Below are positions 1 to 8,982 of a stretch of DNA of 64,000 nucleotides, one piece after another. Position 1 is the first letter of the stretch; every line of letters begins with the position of its first letter. The notes under the pieces are model-generated. The model searched no databases. It saw only the letters and a list, made by a program, of their open reading frames with translations, and had not been told where the DNA came from. Both the position numbers and the translations under genes were made by a program. The DNA comes from Vulcanimicrobiota bacterium. GTDB taxonomy: Bacteria; Vulcanimicrobiota; Vulcanimicrobiia; Vulcanimicrobiales; Vulcanimicrobiaceae. The stretch is taken from NCBI GenBank assembly GCA_003161435.1, contig PMOS01000024.1:177158-241157 (forward strand), given 5' to 3'.

Positions 1-1068
1 GACGCCTGAATAGGTCGTGTGCTCGATCGCGTCGCGCAGCTTGGCCGCGTCGGAGCTCTTGGCGCGCTCGAGCGCATCCTTGATGATGTAGACGCTGTCG
101 TAGCCGAAGCCGCCGAAGATGCTGACCGCGCCGTCCTTGGGATAGGCCTTGAGGAAGTCGCCGATGTAGTGGGTGAGGATCTTCTTCTGCGGATCGCTGT
201 TGGGCAGCAGGTCGGCGACGTTGATCTTGGTGCTCACGATGAACGCCCCGTTGAGCGCCGGGCCGGCTTGGGTCAAGAAGATCCCGGTCGCCGAGCCGTC
301 GGAATAGTAGATCGGCGGCGTGAGCCCGAGCTCGCGGTAGCCTTTGATGATGACGCCGGCCGACGGCAGCGTCGTCCAAGCGACGATCGCCTGCGGCGCG
401 GCGGCCTTGGCGTGGGTGAGCTGCGTCGTCGCATCGCTAGCCGTTGAGGCGATCGCGTCCGCCGAGGCGACCTCGAAGCTCTTGCCGTCGGGCGCGTCTT
501 TGAAGTGCTGCAGGCCGGTCTTGCCGTAGTCGTCGTCGCGATAGATGAACGCCAGCTTCGTCTGCTTCTGCTTCTTCATGTAGGCCTGCATCGCAGTAGC
601 GACGTGCGTGTCGGTGATCGGCATCTTGAAGACCCACTTGTGATCGGCGACCGGCTCGATCACTTGCGCGCTCGAGGCGAGCGAAATCAACGGGATCGAC
701 GCCGCCTGAGTCAGCGGGATCATCGCGAGCGAGGTCTGAGTGAGCGAGGAGCCGATAATCACGATCGGATGCTTGTCGATCAGCTGACGGACGGCGTTCA
801 CCGCGGTCGTGGCCTGCGACTCGTCGTCGATGATCTGGACCTGCAGGGGATGCCCGCTCACGCCGCCGGCCTTGTTGATCTCGTCGACTGCCATCTGGAC
901 GCTATCGGCTTCGGGCCGCCCGAGCGACGAGCCGGGGCCACTCTCCGAGAGGACCGCGCCGATCAAATACGGTTCGTTCGCCGCGCTTGCCGAACGTGGC
1001 GGAGTCGCCGAGACGACCAGGAACGCGGCGAGCGCGAGTGCTCCGAGACGGACGATCGTCGAATGCAT
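1..1068 (-). CDS. Branched-chain amino-acid type ABC transporter substrate-binding protein (LivJ/LivK family), C-terminus beyond window
   Basis: Reading the complement from ATG at 1068 gives 356 codons without a stop to the window edge. The first 27 or so residues form a signal peptide (MHSTIVRLGALALAAFLVVS), followed by a receptor-ligand-binding fold start (YLIGAVLSESGPGSSLG, then VQMAVDEINKAGGVSG, and GSSLTQTSLAMIP around residue 100). These are typical of periplasmic type I binding proteins for leucine-type amino acids, amides or small carboxylates; the ligand cannot be read. A strong AAGGAGG lies at 1081-1087, 12 bases before the start. It is the last gene of a livM-H-G-F-binding protein cluster, so it should deliver substrate to the LivHM channel. 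Family length is about 380-400 residues, so only a short C-terminal part is missing. Confidence 0.93.
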   Translation of the reverse strand, partial: MHSTIVRLGALALAAFLVVSATPPRSASAANEPYLIGAVLSESGPGSSLGRPEADSVQMAVDEINKAGGVSGHPLQVQIIDDESQATTAVNAVRQLIDKHPIVIIGSSLTQTSLAMIPLTQAASIPLISLASSAQVIEPVADHKWVFKMPITDTHVATAMQAYMKKQKQTKLAFIYRDDDYGKTGLQHFKDAPDGKSFEVASADAIASTASDATTQLTHAKAAAPQAIVAWTTLPSAGVIIKGYRELGLTPPIYYSDGSATGIFLTQAGPALNGAFIVSTKINVADLLPNSDPQKKILTHYIGDFLKAYPKDGAVSIFGGFGYDSVYIIKDALERAKSSDAAKLRDAIEHTTYSGV

Positions 1069-1100
1069 ATATCTACCAGGCCTCCTTATGATCATTGCAC

Positions 1101-1133
1101 CGGGTGATTTCTTCGGGGGTCCCGGTTCACCCG
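1101..1133 (-). promoter_or_regulatory. Possible hairpin between livF and the binding-protein gene
   Basis: CGGGTGA (1101-1107) and TCACCCG (1127-1133) are exact reverse complements separated by 19 bases, in the 73-base gap between livF and the binding-protein gene. Binding-protein genes are often expressed more strongly than their transporter genes through mRNA processing or stabilising hairpins; that role here is only an inference. No T-tract follows, so it is not a clear terminator. Confidence 0.25.
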
Positions 1134-1141
1134 CGGAGGCA

Positions 1142-1882
1142 TCATGCCCCCGCCAGATAGACACGGCGGGCCGAACGCGCGAGCTCGTCCGAAGTCTCGG
1201 TCCCGACGATTCGGCCGCGCTGCATGAGATAGGCGCGTTGACAGATCCGCGCCGCCAGCCGCAGGTTCTGCTCGACCAGCAGAATCGTCACCCCGCGCTC
1301 GGCCAGCCGGGCGAGCGCGCCGAAGTTCTCGGCGCGCACCTTGGGCGCGAGGCCCAGACTCGGCTCGTCGAGCAGCAACAGCTCGGGCTTAGCCATGAGC
1401 GCGCGGCCGATCGCGACCATCTGCTGTTCGCCGCCCGACAGCGAGCCGGCGATGACATCGCGGTAGCGCACCAGCGGCGGAAACAGGCCGAACACGTCAT
1501 CCAGGTCCGCTTCGAGCTCGGCTCGCTTCGCGCGACGCGAGTACGCGCCCATCATGAGGTTCTCGCGCACGGTCAACGGCGCGAAGATTCCACGGCGCTC
1601 GGGAACCAAGGCGACGCCGCGCGTCGCCAAGCGCTCCGGCGAGTAGCCGGTCACATCGACGCCGCCGATCCGCACGCGACCGGATTTCGGTGGTACGAGT
1701 CCGGTGATCGAACCAACCAACGTGGTCTTCCCGGCGCCGTTGGGCCCGACGATCGCCACCGTTTCGCCGCGGTTCACGGTCAAGCTGACGTCCCACAAGA
1801 CTTGCACGCGCCCGCGAATGGTCGAGATGTTCTCGACTTCGAGGACGGGCGTGTCCTGCGCGTTGCGCGCCGGTGAGGTCAT
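1142..1882 (-). CDS. livF: High-affinity branched-chain amino-acid transport ATP-binding protein LivF
   Basis: A 246-residue ABC ATPase that would power the LivHM channel at the inner face of the membrane. Walker A GPNGAGKT is at residues 46-53, the signature LSGGEQQ at 148-154 and Walker B ELLLLDEP at 167-174, followed by SLGLAP, a LivF hallmark. Length agrees with the family (about 235-250). The start ATG overlaps the livG stop as ATGA (1879-1882), which supports translational coupling. The N-terminus is about 10 residues longer than usual. Substrate class is inferred from the family; HAAT systems also carry urea, amides and aromatic acids. Confidence 0.95.
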   Translation of the reverse strand: MTSPARNAQDTPVLEVENISTIRGRVQVLWDVSLTVNRGETVAIVGPNGAGKTTLVGSITGLVPPKSGRVRIGGVDVTGYSPERLATRGVALVPERRGIFAPLTVRENLMMGAYSRRAKRAELEADLDDVFGLFPPLVRYRDVIAGSLSGGEQQMVAIGRALMAKPELLLLDEPSLGLAPKVRAENFGALARLAERGVTILLVEQNLRLAARICQRAYLMQRGRIVGTETSDELARSARRVYLAGA

Positions 1883-2691
1883 TCCAGCTCATCCCCGATG
1901 TATGCGTCGATCACAACCGGATCGGCGGCGACCTGCGCCGGCAATCCTTCGGCGATCATGCGTCCATGATCGAGCACGACGACGCGATCTGCGACCGACA
2001 ACAGCTCGCCGACGGCGTGTTCGACGAGCAGCACGGCGACGCCGTCGGTGCGCGCGGCGCGAATCGATGCGATCACCGCATCGACTTCGTCCGGGTTCAA
2101 TCCCGAGAGCGGCTCGTCGAGCAGCAGCACCGTCGGCTCGACGGCGAGCGCGCGCGCGAGTTCGAGTAACCGTTCCTCACCGAACGCGAGCGACTCGGTC
2201 GCGCGATCGGCCATCGCAGCGATCCCGGCACCGGCGAGCAGCACGTCGGCACGCTCGCGCAGTGCGGCTTGAGCGTGACGGCGGCCGGGCGACCCCAGAC
2301 CGCATGGCGCGAGCTCGCGCAGCGGTGCCGGCGGATACGTTCCGCCGAACTCACGCGCGGCGAGCGCGACCTCGACGCTTTCGCGCACGGTGAGGCCCCA
2401 GAACATCACCGGCGTTTGGAACGTGCGCGTAACGCCGCACGAAGCGACGTCCTCGACCGAACGGCCGGTCAAACGCACGCCGCGCAACGAGACGTCACCC
2501 GAGGTCGGGCGCTGCACGCCGCTGATCACGTTGAACAGCGTCGTCTTCCCCGCACCGTTGGGGCCCATGACGCCGAGTACTTCACCGGTGCGCGCGCTGA
2601 ACGACACGTCGTCGACGGCGAGCACGCCGCCGAATCGCATCGTGACGCTGCGAACCTCCAACGTGGCCGTTGCGACGGGTATCGCCGTCAT
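1879..2691 (-). CDS. livG: Branched-chain amino-acid transport ATP-binding protein LivG
   Basis: A 270-residue ABC ATPase, partner of LivF. Walker A GPNGAGKT is at residues 43-50. The signature is the LivG-type variant LAFGEER rather than LSGGQ, followed by Walker B VLLLDEPLSGLNP. The frame stays open upstream to 3135, but the sequence only resembles an ABC protein from MTAIPVATATLEVRS. That ATG at 2691 overlaps the livH stop as ATGA, so I set the start there. It sits between livH and livF in the conserved gene order. Confidence 0.95.
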   Translation of the reverse strand: MTAIPVATATLEVRSVTMRFGGVLAVDDVSFSARTGEVLGVMGPNGAGKTTLFNVISGVQRPTSGDVSLRGVRLTGRSVEDVASCGVTRTFQTPVMFWGLTVRESVEVALAAREFGGTYPPAPLRELAPCGLGSPGRRHAQAALRERADVLLAGAGIAAMADRATESLAFGEERLLELARALAVEPTVLLLDEPLSGLNPDEVDAVIASIRAARTDGVAVLLVEHAVGELLSVADRVVVLDHGRMIAEGLPAQVAADPVVIDAYIGDELE

Positions 2692-3560
2692 GCGCGACGT
2701 GTCGCTCGCCCGAGGAGCCCTTGCGGGCGCAGCACGAGCACGAGCACGAGGATCAAGAAACCGACGCCCTGTTCCCAGCCGGTCGACCACAGCCCGCCCG
2801 CGACGTGCTCGACGATCCCCAGCACGAAGCCGCCGACGAGCGCGCCGGGTAAGCTGTCGAGCCCACCCAGCACCGCCGCGACGAACCCGGCCAGACCCAG
2901 CGTCAACCCCATGTCGTACGTCGCACTGGTGATCGGAGCGATCATGACGCCGCCTAGACCGCCGATCGCGGCGGCGACGACGAAGCTCCAGAACGCGAAG
3001 GTGCGCAACGGAATACCGAACGTCGACGCGATCGGCGGGTTCGCAACCGCGGCGCGCACCGCCGTTCCGGCGTAGGTGTGGCGAAAAAACAGGTACAGCG
3101 CGGCGAACACGATGACGTCGGATCCGAGCACCCACATCGCCTGCGGCGGCAGCGCACCGCCGAACAGCGCGATCGCATTGCCGCTGCTAAATGCGTTGAG
3201 GCTCAACGGGTTCGTTCCCCACACGAACAGCGCCAGCCCGCGCAGCGCGACGTCGAGCCCGAGCGTGATGAAGATCAGGGTCACGCCGGTCGACTTGCGC
3301 GCCGGGCGGATCGCCAGCAAATAGCACAGCGCGCCGACGACGGCGGCGGCGAGCACGGCGATCCCGGCCGCCGCGAGCGTGGGCATCCCCGCGGTGGCGA
3401 GCGCCGCGGCCGTCATCGCGCCGATCATGGCGAACTCGCCCTGCGCGAAGTTGATGAGCCCGGTCACCTGATAGATCAGAACGAAACCTGCCGCGACGAG
3501 CGCGAAGATCGCACCGTCGACGACACCGGAGAGCACGTATTGCCACAGCGAGGCCATCAT
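2688..3560 (-). CDS. livH: Branched-chain amino-acid ABC transporter permease LivH
   Basis: A 290-residue inner-membrane protein of the LivH family with about eight hydrophobic segments. Family features seen are GLVLIY-type first helix (GFVLIYQVTGLINFAQGE), the GLINFAQGEF motif near residue 40, and a C-terminal GLLGRATRRA. Two adjacent ATG codons (3560 and 3557) form ATGATG across the livM stop; I take the first. The frame remains open further upstream inside livM, but that reading is out of frame with LivM protein and is ignored. With LivM it forms the substrate channel. Confidence 0.95.
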   Translation of the reverse strand: MMASLWQYVLSGVVDGAIFALVAAGFVLIYQVTGLINFAQGEFAMIGAMTAAALATAGMPTLAAAGIAVLAAAVVGALCYLLAIRPARKSTGVTLIFITLGLDVALRGLALFVWGTNPLSLNAFSSGNAIALFGGALPPQAMWVLGSDVIVFAALYLFFRHTYAGTAVRAAVANPPIASTFGIPLRTFAFWSFVVAAAIGGLGGVMIAPITSATYDMGLTLGLAGFVAAVLGGLDSLPGALVGGFVLGIVEHVAGGLWSTGWEQGVGFLILVLVLVLRPQGLLGRATRRA

Positions 3561-4501
3561 GCGCGGCGCGCCTCGCTCAGGCGGCTGGTGATCCCGCGCG
3601 GCAACAGGATCAGCATCGCGATCAGGATGACGCCCAGGAAGAACGATTGAAAATCGCCGCGCGCGCTGGGCAGCACGACGGGCACGACGTTCTGCAGGAT
3701 CTGCCCCAGCGCGACGACGACCGTCGCGCCGATCACCGCGCCCCACAGACTGCGCAGGCCACCGATCACCGACATCAGCACGAAGTTCACCGACAGCAAG
3801 AAACTGAACGAGGTCGGATCGATGTACGATGCCTGCGACGCGTAGATCGCTCCCGCTGCGCCCGCGTATACGGCGCTCAACACGAACGTTTGCCGCTTGA
3901 GCCGCTCCGAGTGCACACCCAGCGCCTGCGCGCCGAGCTCGCCGGCCGAGATCGCGATCAGCGAGCGCCCGAAGCTCGATCGCACGAGGTTGCCGGCGAA
4001 CCAGATTCCCACCGCCACCAGCGCCCAGGCCAAGATCGCATAGGCCCGTTGATCGAAGGTGAAGCTGCCGATCGTGAAGCCGGGGATGTCCTTGAGCCCG
4101 GACGTCCCGCCGATGAAATCCCACTGGTTGAAGACGACGTTGATCACGATCCCAAGCGCCAGCGTGGCGAGTGCGAGCAGGTTCTCGCGCAGGCGCAGCG
4201 CGACGAAGCTGAGCGCGTATGCGACGAGCGCGGCGACGATCGCACCGAGCACCATTCCGAGCCAGGGCGTGATGTTCGCCTTCACCGCGAAGGTCGCCGA
4301 CGTGTACGCGCCGACTCCGAAGAACGCCGCCTGACCGAGCGAAACCTGGCCGGCGTAGCCCATGAACAGGTTGAGCCCGATGGTAACCAGCGCGTATAGG
4401 CCGATAAGGGTGAGCAATCCCGTGTAGTATGACGGGAGAATCCAGACGATCGCGGCGACGACAACGAGCAGCACGAGTCCGGTCCGGCCGTACACGAACA
4501 T
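3557..4501 (-). CDS. livM: Branched-chain amino-acid ABC transporter permease LivM
   Basis: A 314-residue inner-membrane permease with the LivM signature GLNLFMGYAGQVSLGQAAFF near residue 43-62 and FGRSLIAI later. It is the first gene of the cluster. The annotated ATG at 4501 is immediately preceded by GGAAAGG, too close for a ribosome site. A GTG two codons downstream (4495) lies at a better distance, so the true product may begin VYGRTGLVLL. Either choice changes only two residues. The final ATGA-type overlap couples it to livH. Confidence 0.94.
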   Translation of the reverse strand: MFVYGRTGLVLLVVVAAIVWILPSYYTGLLTLIGLYALVTIGLNLFMGYAGQVSLGQAAFFGVGAYTSATFAVKANITPWLGMVLGAIVAALVAYALSFVALRLRENLLALATLALGIVINVVFNQWDFIGGTSGLKDIPGFTIGSFTFDQRAYAILAWALVAVGIWFAGNLVRSSFGRSLIAISAGELGAQALGVHSERLKRQTFVLSAVYAGAAGAIYASQASYIDPTSFSFLLSVNFVLMSVIGGLRSLWGAVIGATVVVALGQILQNVVPVVLPSARGDFQSFFLGVILIAMLILLPRGITSRLSEARRA

Positions 4502-4570
4502 CCTTTCCGGGTAAGGGAATGGAGCAGGAATACTGTCTTCGTTCTCCTCGGAGGGCGCCGCAACTCCTTG

Positions 4571-4832
4571 TCAGGGAGAAGCAACCCAGGCCAGCAGCAC
4601 GTCGGGCTCGCGTTCCTCGTTGCCGCTGCCGTCCGTTCTCTTGACGATGCGAAAGCCGCGCGCGGTCGATTCACTCGTCGCGAAACGCGCAGAACCCGAC
4701 GATCGCCTCTTCTTCGACCGCAACCCATACCTCGCACGCCGCGAAGACGCGGTCCCGGAAGTACGCATCGATCTTCTGCCGAGTGCAGATCCGGCAGATA
4801 CGGTCACGGTCCGCAGTCCCGGGCGAAAGCAT
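4571..4832 (-). pseudogene. Remnant of a GNAT-family N-acetyltransferase
   Basis: Two pieces of a GNAT-like protein lie in different frames on the minus strand. The upstream piece (about 4832 to 4674) reads as an N-terminal half ending VWVAVEEEAIVGFCAFRDE and then a stop. The downstream piece (about 4680 to 4571) reads GFRIVKRTDGSGNEEREPD, which matches the classic C-terminal end of small GNAT enzymes. The acetyl-CoA-binding middle (usually about 60-70 residues, R-x-x-G-x-G/A) is missing between them. I infer an internal deletion with frame change, so no active enzyme. It lies divergently beside the MFS gene, between livM and that gene. Confidence 0.55.
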
Positions 4833-4861
4833 CACGGGCCTCGCGCGGCGAACAGCGCGAA

Positions 4862-6055
4862 GTGACCAGCGCCTCGTCGTCCTTGTCGCGCCCGTGGGAC
4901 CTGCGCGGCGTTTCGTTGATGGCCTTTGCGCATGGCGCGAGCGACCTGTACTCGGGCATCGTTCCGTTCGTGATCTTCTTCGACGTGACGCGCGCCGGTC
5001 TGCCGGCATGGTATCAAGGTGCGCTGGCGTTCGCTTGGTACCTCACCAGTTCGATCGCGCAGCCGCTGGTCGGCGCGTACAGCGATCGGCGCGGGCGCTG
5101 GTGGTTCTTGCCGGCGTCGGTCGCACTCACCGCGATCGCGGTTTCGGCGACGGCCGCCGCGACGTCGCTGCCGATGCTGGTCGGATTCGTCGTGCTCGGC
5201 GGTATCGGCTCCGCGATCATGCACCCCGAAGCCGGCCGGTTCTCCTCGCTGCTGGGCGGTTCGAAACGCGCATCGGCAATCTCGATCTTTCAGATCGGCG
5301 GTCAAGTCGGCTACGGGATCGGCCCGCTCGTTGCGGCGGCGCTGCTCGCGCACGCCGGTCCGGCGAGCGTCATTGCGATGAGTGTCCCGGGCATCGCCGC
5401 CGCGCTTGCCGTCGCCGCGGTGCTGCCCGCGTTCGCGCGCGACGCCGATGCCTCGTCGCCCCGCCGGCGTAGCGTCACGGAGGGAGCGCATCCGCCGGTC
5501 GACCGCGCGGCGATCGGATTGCTCGTCGCGAGCACGGGGCTGCGTTACCTCACCGGCGCGTCGTTCGCGTTTTACCTACCGAACTTGCTGGCGGCCCGCG
5601 GCCTGCCGCTCACCGCGACGGGCGCGGTCGTCACCGCGTTCTTGATCGCCGCCGCGTTCGGACTGTACGTGGGTGGCGCTGCTGCGGACCGCTTCGGCCA
5701 CGCGCGCGTCGCGATCGCCGGACTCGTCGCGTCCGTTCCGCCGCTGGTGGCCGGGCTCGCCCTGCACGGACCGCTTGCGATCGCGCTGCTGCTCCTGGGA
5801 AGCGCGTTGTTGTCGGTGCAGAACGCACCCGGCGTCGCGATGGCGCAGGCGCTTCTGCCGCGCAATCTGGGTACCGCGCTCGGCTTGATGAACGGCGTCG
5901 CGTTCGGGCTCGGCTCCCTCGGCGTCGCCGCACTTGGCTTCGTGGTGACCCAATCCGGACCAGATGCAGCACTCATTCTGGTCGCGTTCGCACCGCTGCT
6001 CGCAGCCGTCGCCTATGCCTTCGTCGGCGCGAAGCAACCCACTCGAACGGCGTAG
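4862..6055 (+). CDS. MFS transporter of the fosmidomycin-resistance (Fsr) type
   Basis: A 397-residue protein with about 12 hydrophobic segments. Hallmarks are AHGASDLYSGIVP in the first helix (Fsr family H-x-x-x-D), SDRRGRWWFLP in the loop between helices 2 and 3, and GSAIMHPEAGRF, the Fsr motif in helix 4-5. The family exports drugs or metabolites with proton antiport. The frame is open from 4568, but the region before 4862 covers the GNAT remnant. I prefer GTG 4862, which leaves a short cytoplasmic N-terminus; ATG 4919 is the alternative but starts inside helix 1. Substrate unknown. Confidence 0.85.
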   Translation: MTSASSSLSRPWDLRGVSLMAFAHGASDLYSGIVPFVIFFDVTRAGLPAWYQGALAFAWYLTSSIAQPLVGAYSDRRGRWWFLPASVALTAIAVSATAAATSLPMLVGFVVLGGIGSAIMHPEAGRFSSLLGGSKRASAISIFQIGGQVGYGIGPLVAAALLAHAGPASVIAMSVPGIAAALAVAAVLPAFARDADASSPRRRSVTEGAHPPVDRAAIGLLVASTGLRYLTGASFAFYLPNLLAARGLPLTATGAVVTAFLIAAAFGLYVGGAAADRFGHARVAIAGLVASVPPLVAGLALHGPLAIALLLLGSALLSVQNAPGVAMAQALLPRNLGTALGLMNGVAFGLGSLGVAALGFVVTQSGPDAALILVAFAPLLAAVAYAFVGAKQPTRTA

Positions 6056-6056
6056 C

Positions 6057-6350
6057 GTGAGATCGCTCCGCGTTGCGATCGCGCTGGCCGGCGCAACGGC
6101 TCTCCTCGCGGCCGGAACCGCGCCGTCCGCGTTGCCGCTGGGGCTCCATCTGGCCGCCTGCGCCGTCGGCAAGTCGAAGGTACCAGCCCGATGCGGTACG
6201 TTCGTGGTCTACGAAGATCGCGCTGCGAGGTCGGGGCGCACGATCGCGCTGCTTAGCGCGGATGACAATCGGACGGCATTGTGTGCGCCGCCCACCGCGC
6301 GATTTACTGATCTGGGGATGTCGGTTTCACTTCCGACTTTCATCCAATAG
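6057..6350 (+). pseudogene. 5' fragment of a secreted alpha/beta hydrolase (TAP-like)
   Basis: A GTG start one base after the stop of the MFS gene begins a signal peptide (VRSLRVAIALAGATALLAAG). It is followed by CAVGKSKVPARCGTFVVYED and GRTIAL, which matches the N-terminal segment of tripeptidyl-aminopeptidase-like hydrolases (C-x-CGT-x-x-V-x-ED, GR-x-I-x-L). The resemblance ends near base 6250. The remaining 30 or so codons look unlike any hydrolase, the frame closes at 6350, and the lipase box and triad are absent. I infer a gene cut by an insertion or replacement whose other side is the methyltransferase segment. A short secreted product is possible but a functional hydrolase is not. Confidence 0.55.
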
Positions 6351-6448
6351 CGGAAGTATAGAAGTATAACGGACGTCGCGGCACTTCGCATTTGCACATG
6401 ACACGTCGCAACTTAGCGCGCCGAGCGGCGGTCGCTGCCAAATCAATA

Positions 6449-7261
6449 CTAGACCGCAGCCATGATTACATGCGCCTGAATTTTGGCAGCAACCTCGCCG
6501 CTTCCGTGTCTGTTCGCGATCTTGGACACGGCGTAGTCGGTTGCAGCCTCCAGCTTGCCTGCACCTCTGGCTTCGATTTCGTTTCGTAGTAGGGTTCCCT
6601 GACAGTAGGCAACAGCAGGGTGGCGCGGAGAGGATGCGCGGCTCTGCTCGGCCCTAGTCTCAATGACCACGCTGGAGAAGCCTGCCTTCTCCAACTCGCT
6701 ACGGATCAGCGCGGGGTCGTGATAGCCGTGCGGCGTCCGTGCCAGAAAGCGTGGCGGATCGCTCGGAAAGACTTCCGTGAGCGCGTTCGTCACATCGTTC
6801 GCGAACACGTTCTCCTCAATGCGATCCCATACGTTAAACAGGAAATAGCCTCCCGGCTTGAGGACCCGCCTTGCCTCACGGTAGCCCGATTGGCGGTCGG
6901 GAAAAAACATAACGCCGAACTGACAACAAACGAGATCGAACGCAGCATCTTCGAACGGCAGCGCCAGTGCATCTGCTTTGCGCCAGGTAATGTGATTGTC
7001 TGCGGCCTGTCGCGTAGCGGCATAGTCGAGCATCGGTTGGTTCAGGTCGGTTACGACGTAGCCAGCGTCTGGCGAAAGTCTCGGCGTCAATGCTCGCGTG
7101 ACGACGCCACTGCCAGCAGCGGTTTCTAAAACGGTGCTCGGCGAAAGCGCAGCCACTCGTTGGGCCATATCCTGGGCGAAGCTTTCGAATATCAACGGAA
7201 CTAAATAACGGTCGTAGTTTTCCGGGATCGAGCCCGCGAACACCTCGTCGATTTCAGGCAT
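6449..7261 (-). CDS. Class I SAM-dependent methyltransferase (UbiE/Methyltransf_11-like)
   Basis: A 270-residue Rossmann methyltransferase. Motif I VLETAAGSG is at residues 44-52, an acidic ribose-binding strand follows (VVTDLNQPMLD), then ADALALPFEDAAFDLV (motif II-like) and EARRVLKPGG (motif III). The start has a good AGGAG about seven bases upstream. The gene and its flanks have visibly lower GC and looser codon use than neighbours, it is bounded on one side by a truncated hydrolase, and it stands alone, so I infer horizontal arrival. The acceptor is unknown. Confidence 0.85.
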   Translation of the reverse strand: MPEIDEVFAGSIPENYDRYLVPLIFESFAQDMAQRVAALSPSTVLETAAGSGVVTRALTPRLSPDAGYVVTDLNQPMLDYAATRQAADNHITWRKADALALPFEDAAFDLVCCQFGVMFFPDRQSGYREARRVLKPGGYFLFNVWDRIEENVFANDVTNALTEVFPSDPPRFLARTPHGYHDPALIRSELEKAGFSSVVIETRAEQSRASSPRHPAVAYCQGTLLRNEIEARGAGKLEAATDYAVSKIANRHGSGEVAAKIQAHVIMAAV

Positions 7262-7332
7262 TGTTTGTCTCCTGTCGAAGCACTCTAGGTCGAGTCGTTG
7301 GCTGGAGCTACGGCAAGCGGCAAGCAGCGGAA

Positions 7333-7345
7333 AATGTTAAACATT
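7333..7345. promoter_or_regulatory. 13-bp palindrome upstream of the methyltransferase gene
   Basis: AATGTTAAACATT is a perfect inverted repeat of six bases around a central A, in the 121-base AT-richer gap between the methyltransferase start and the end of mmsA. It could be an operator for the methyltransferase gene or part of a foreign promoter. Nothing more can be read from it. Confidence 0.3.
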
Positions 7346-7382
7346 AATACGATCTCGTACTTGTCAGTGGTGTGACCGCGGC

Positions 7383-8891
<1,509 letters not shown>

Positions 8892-8982
8892 GAACGATCC
8901 TTGCGCTCGGCTCGCGGGAGGAACCTCCCAACGGCGGGGGAAGCCCCGCGGACCTTTCTCCTAGCCGTCAGGAGGGTAGCCG

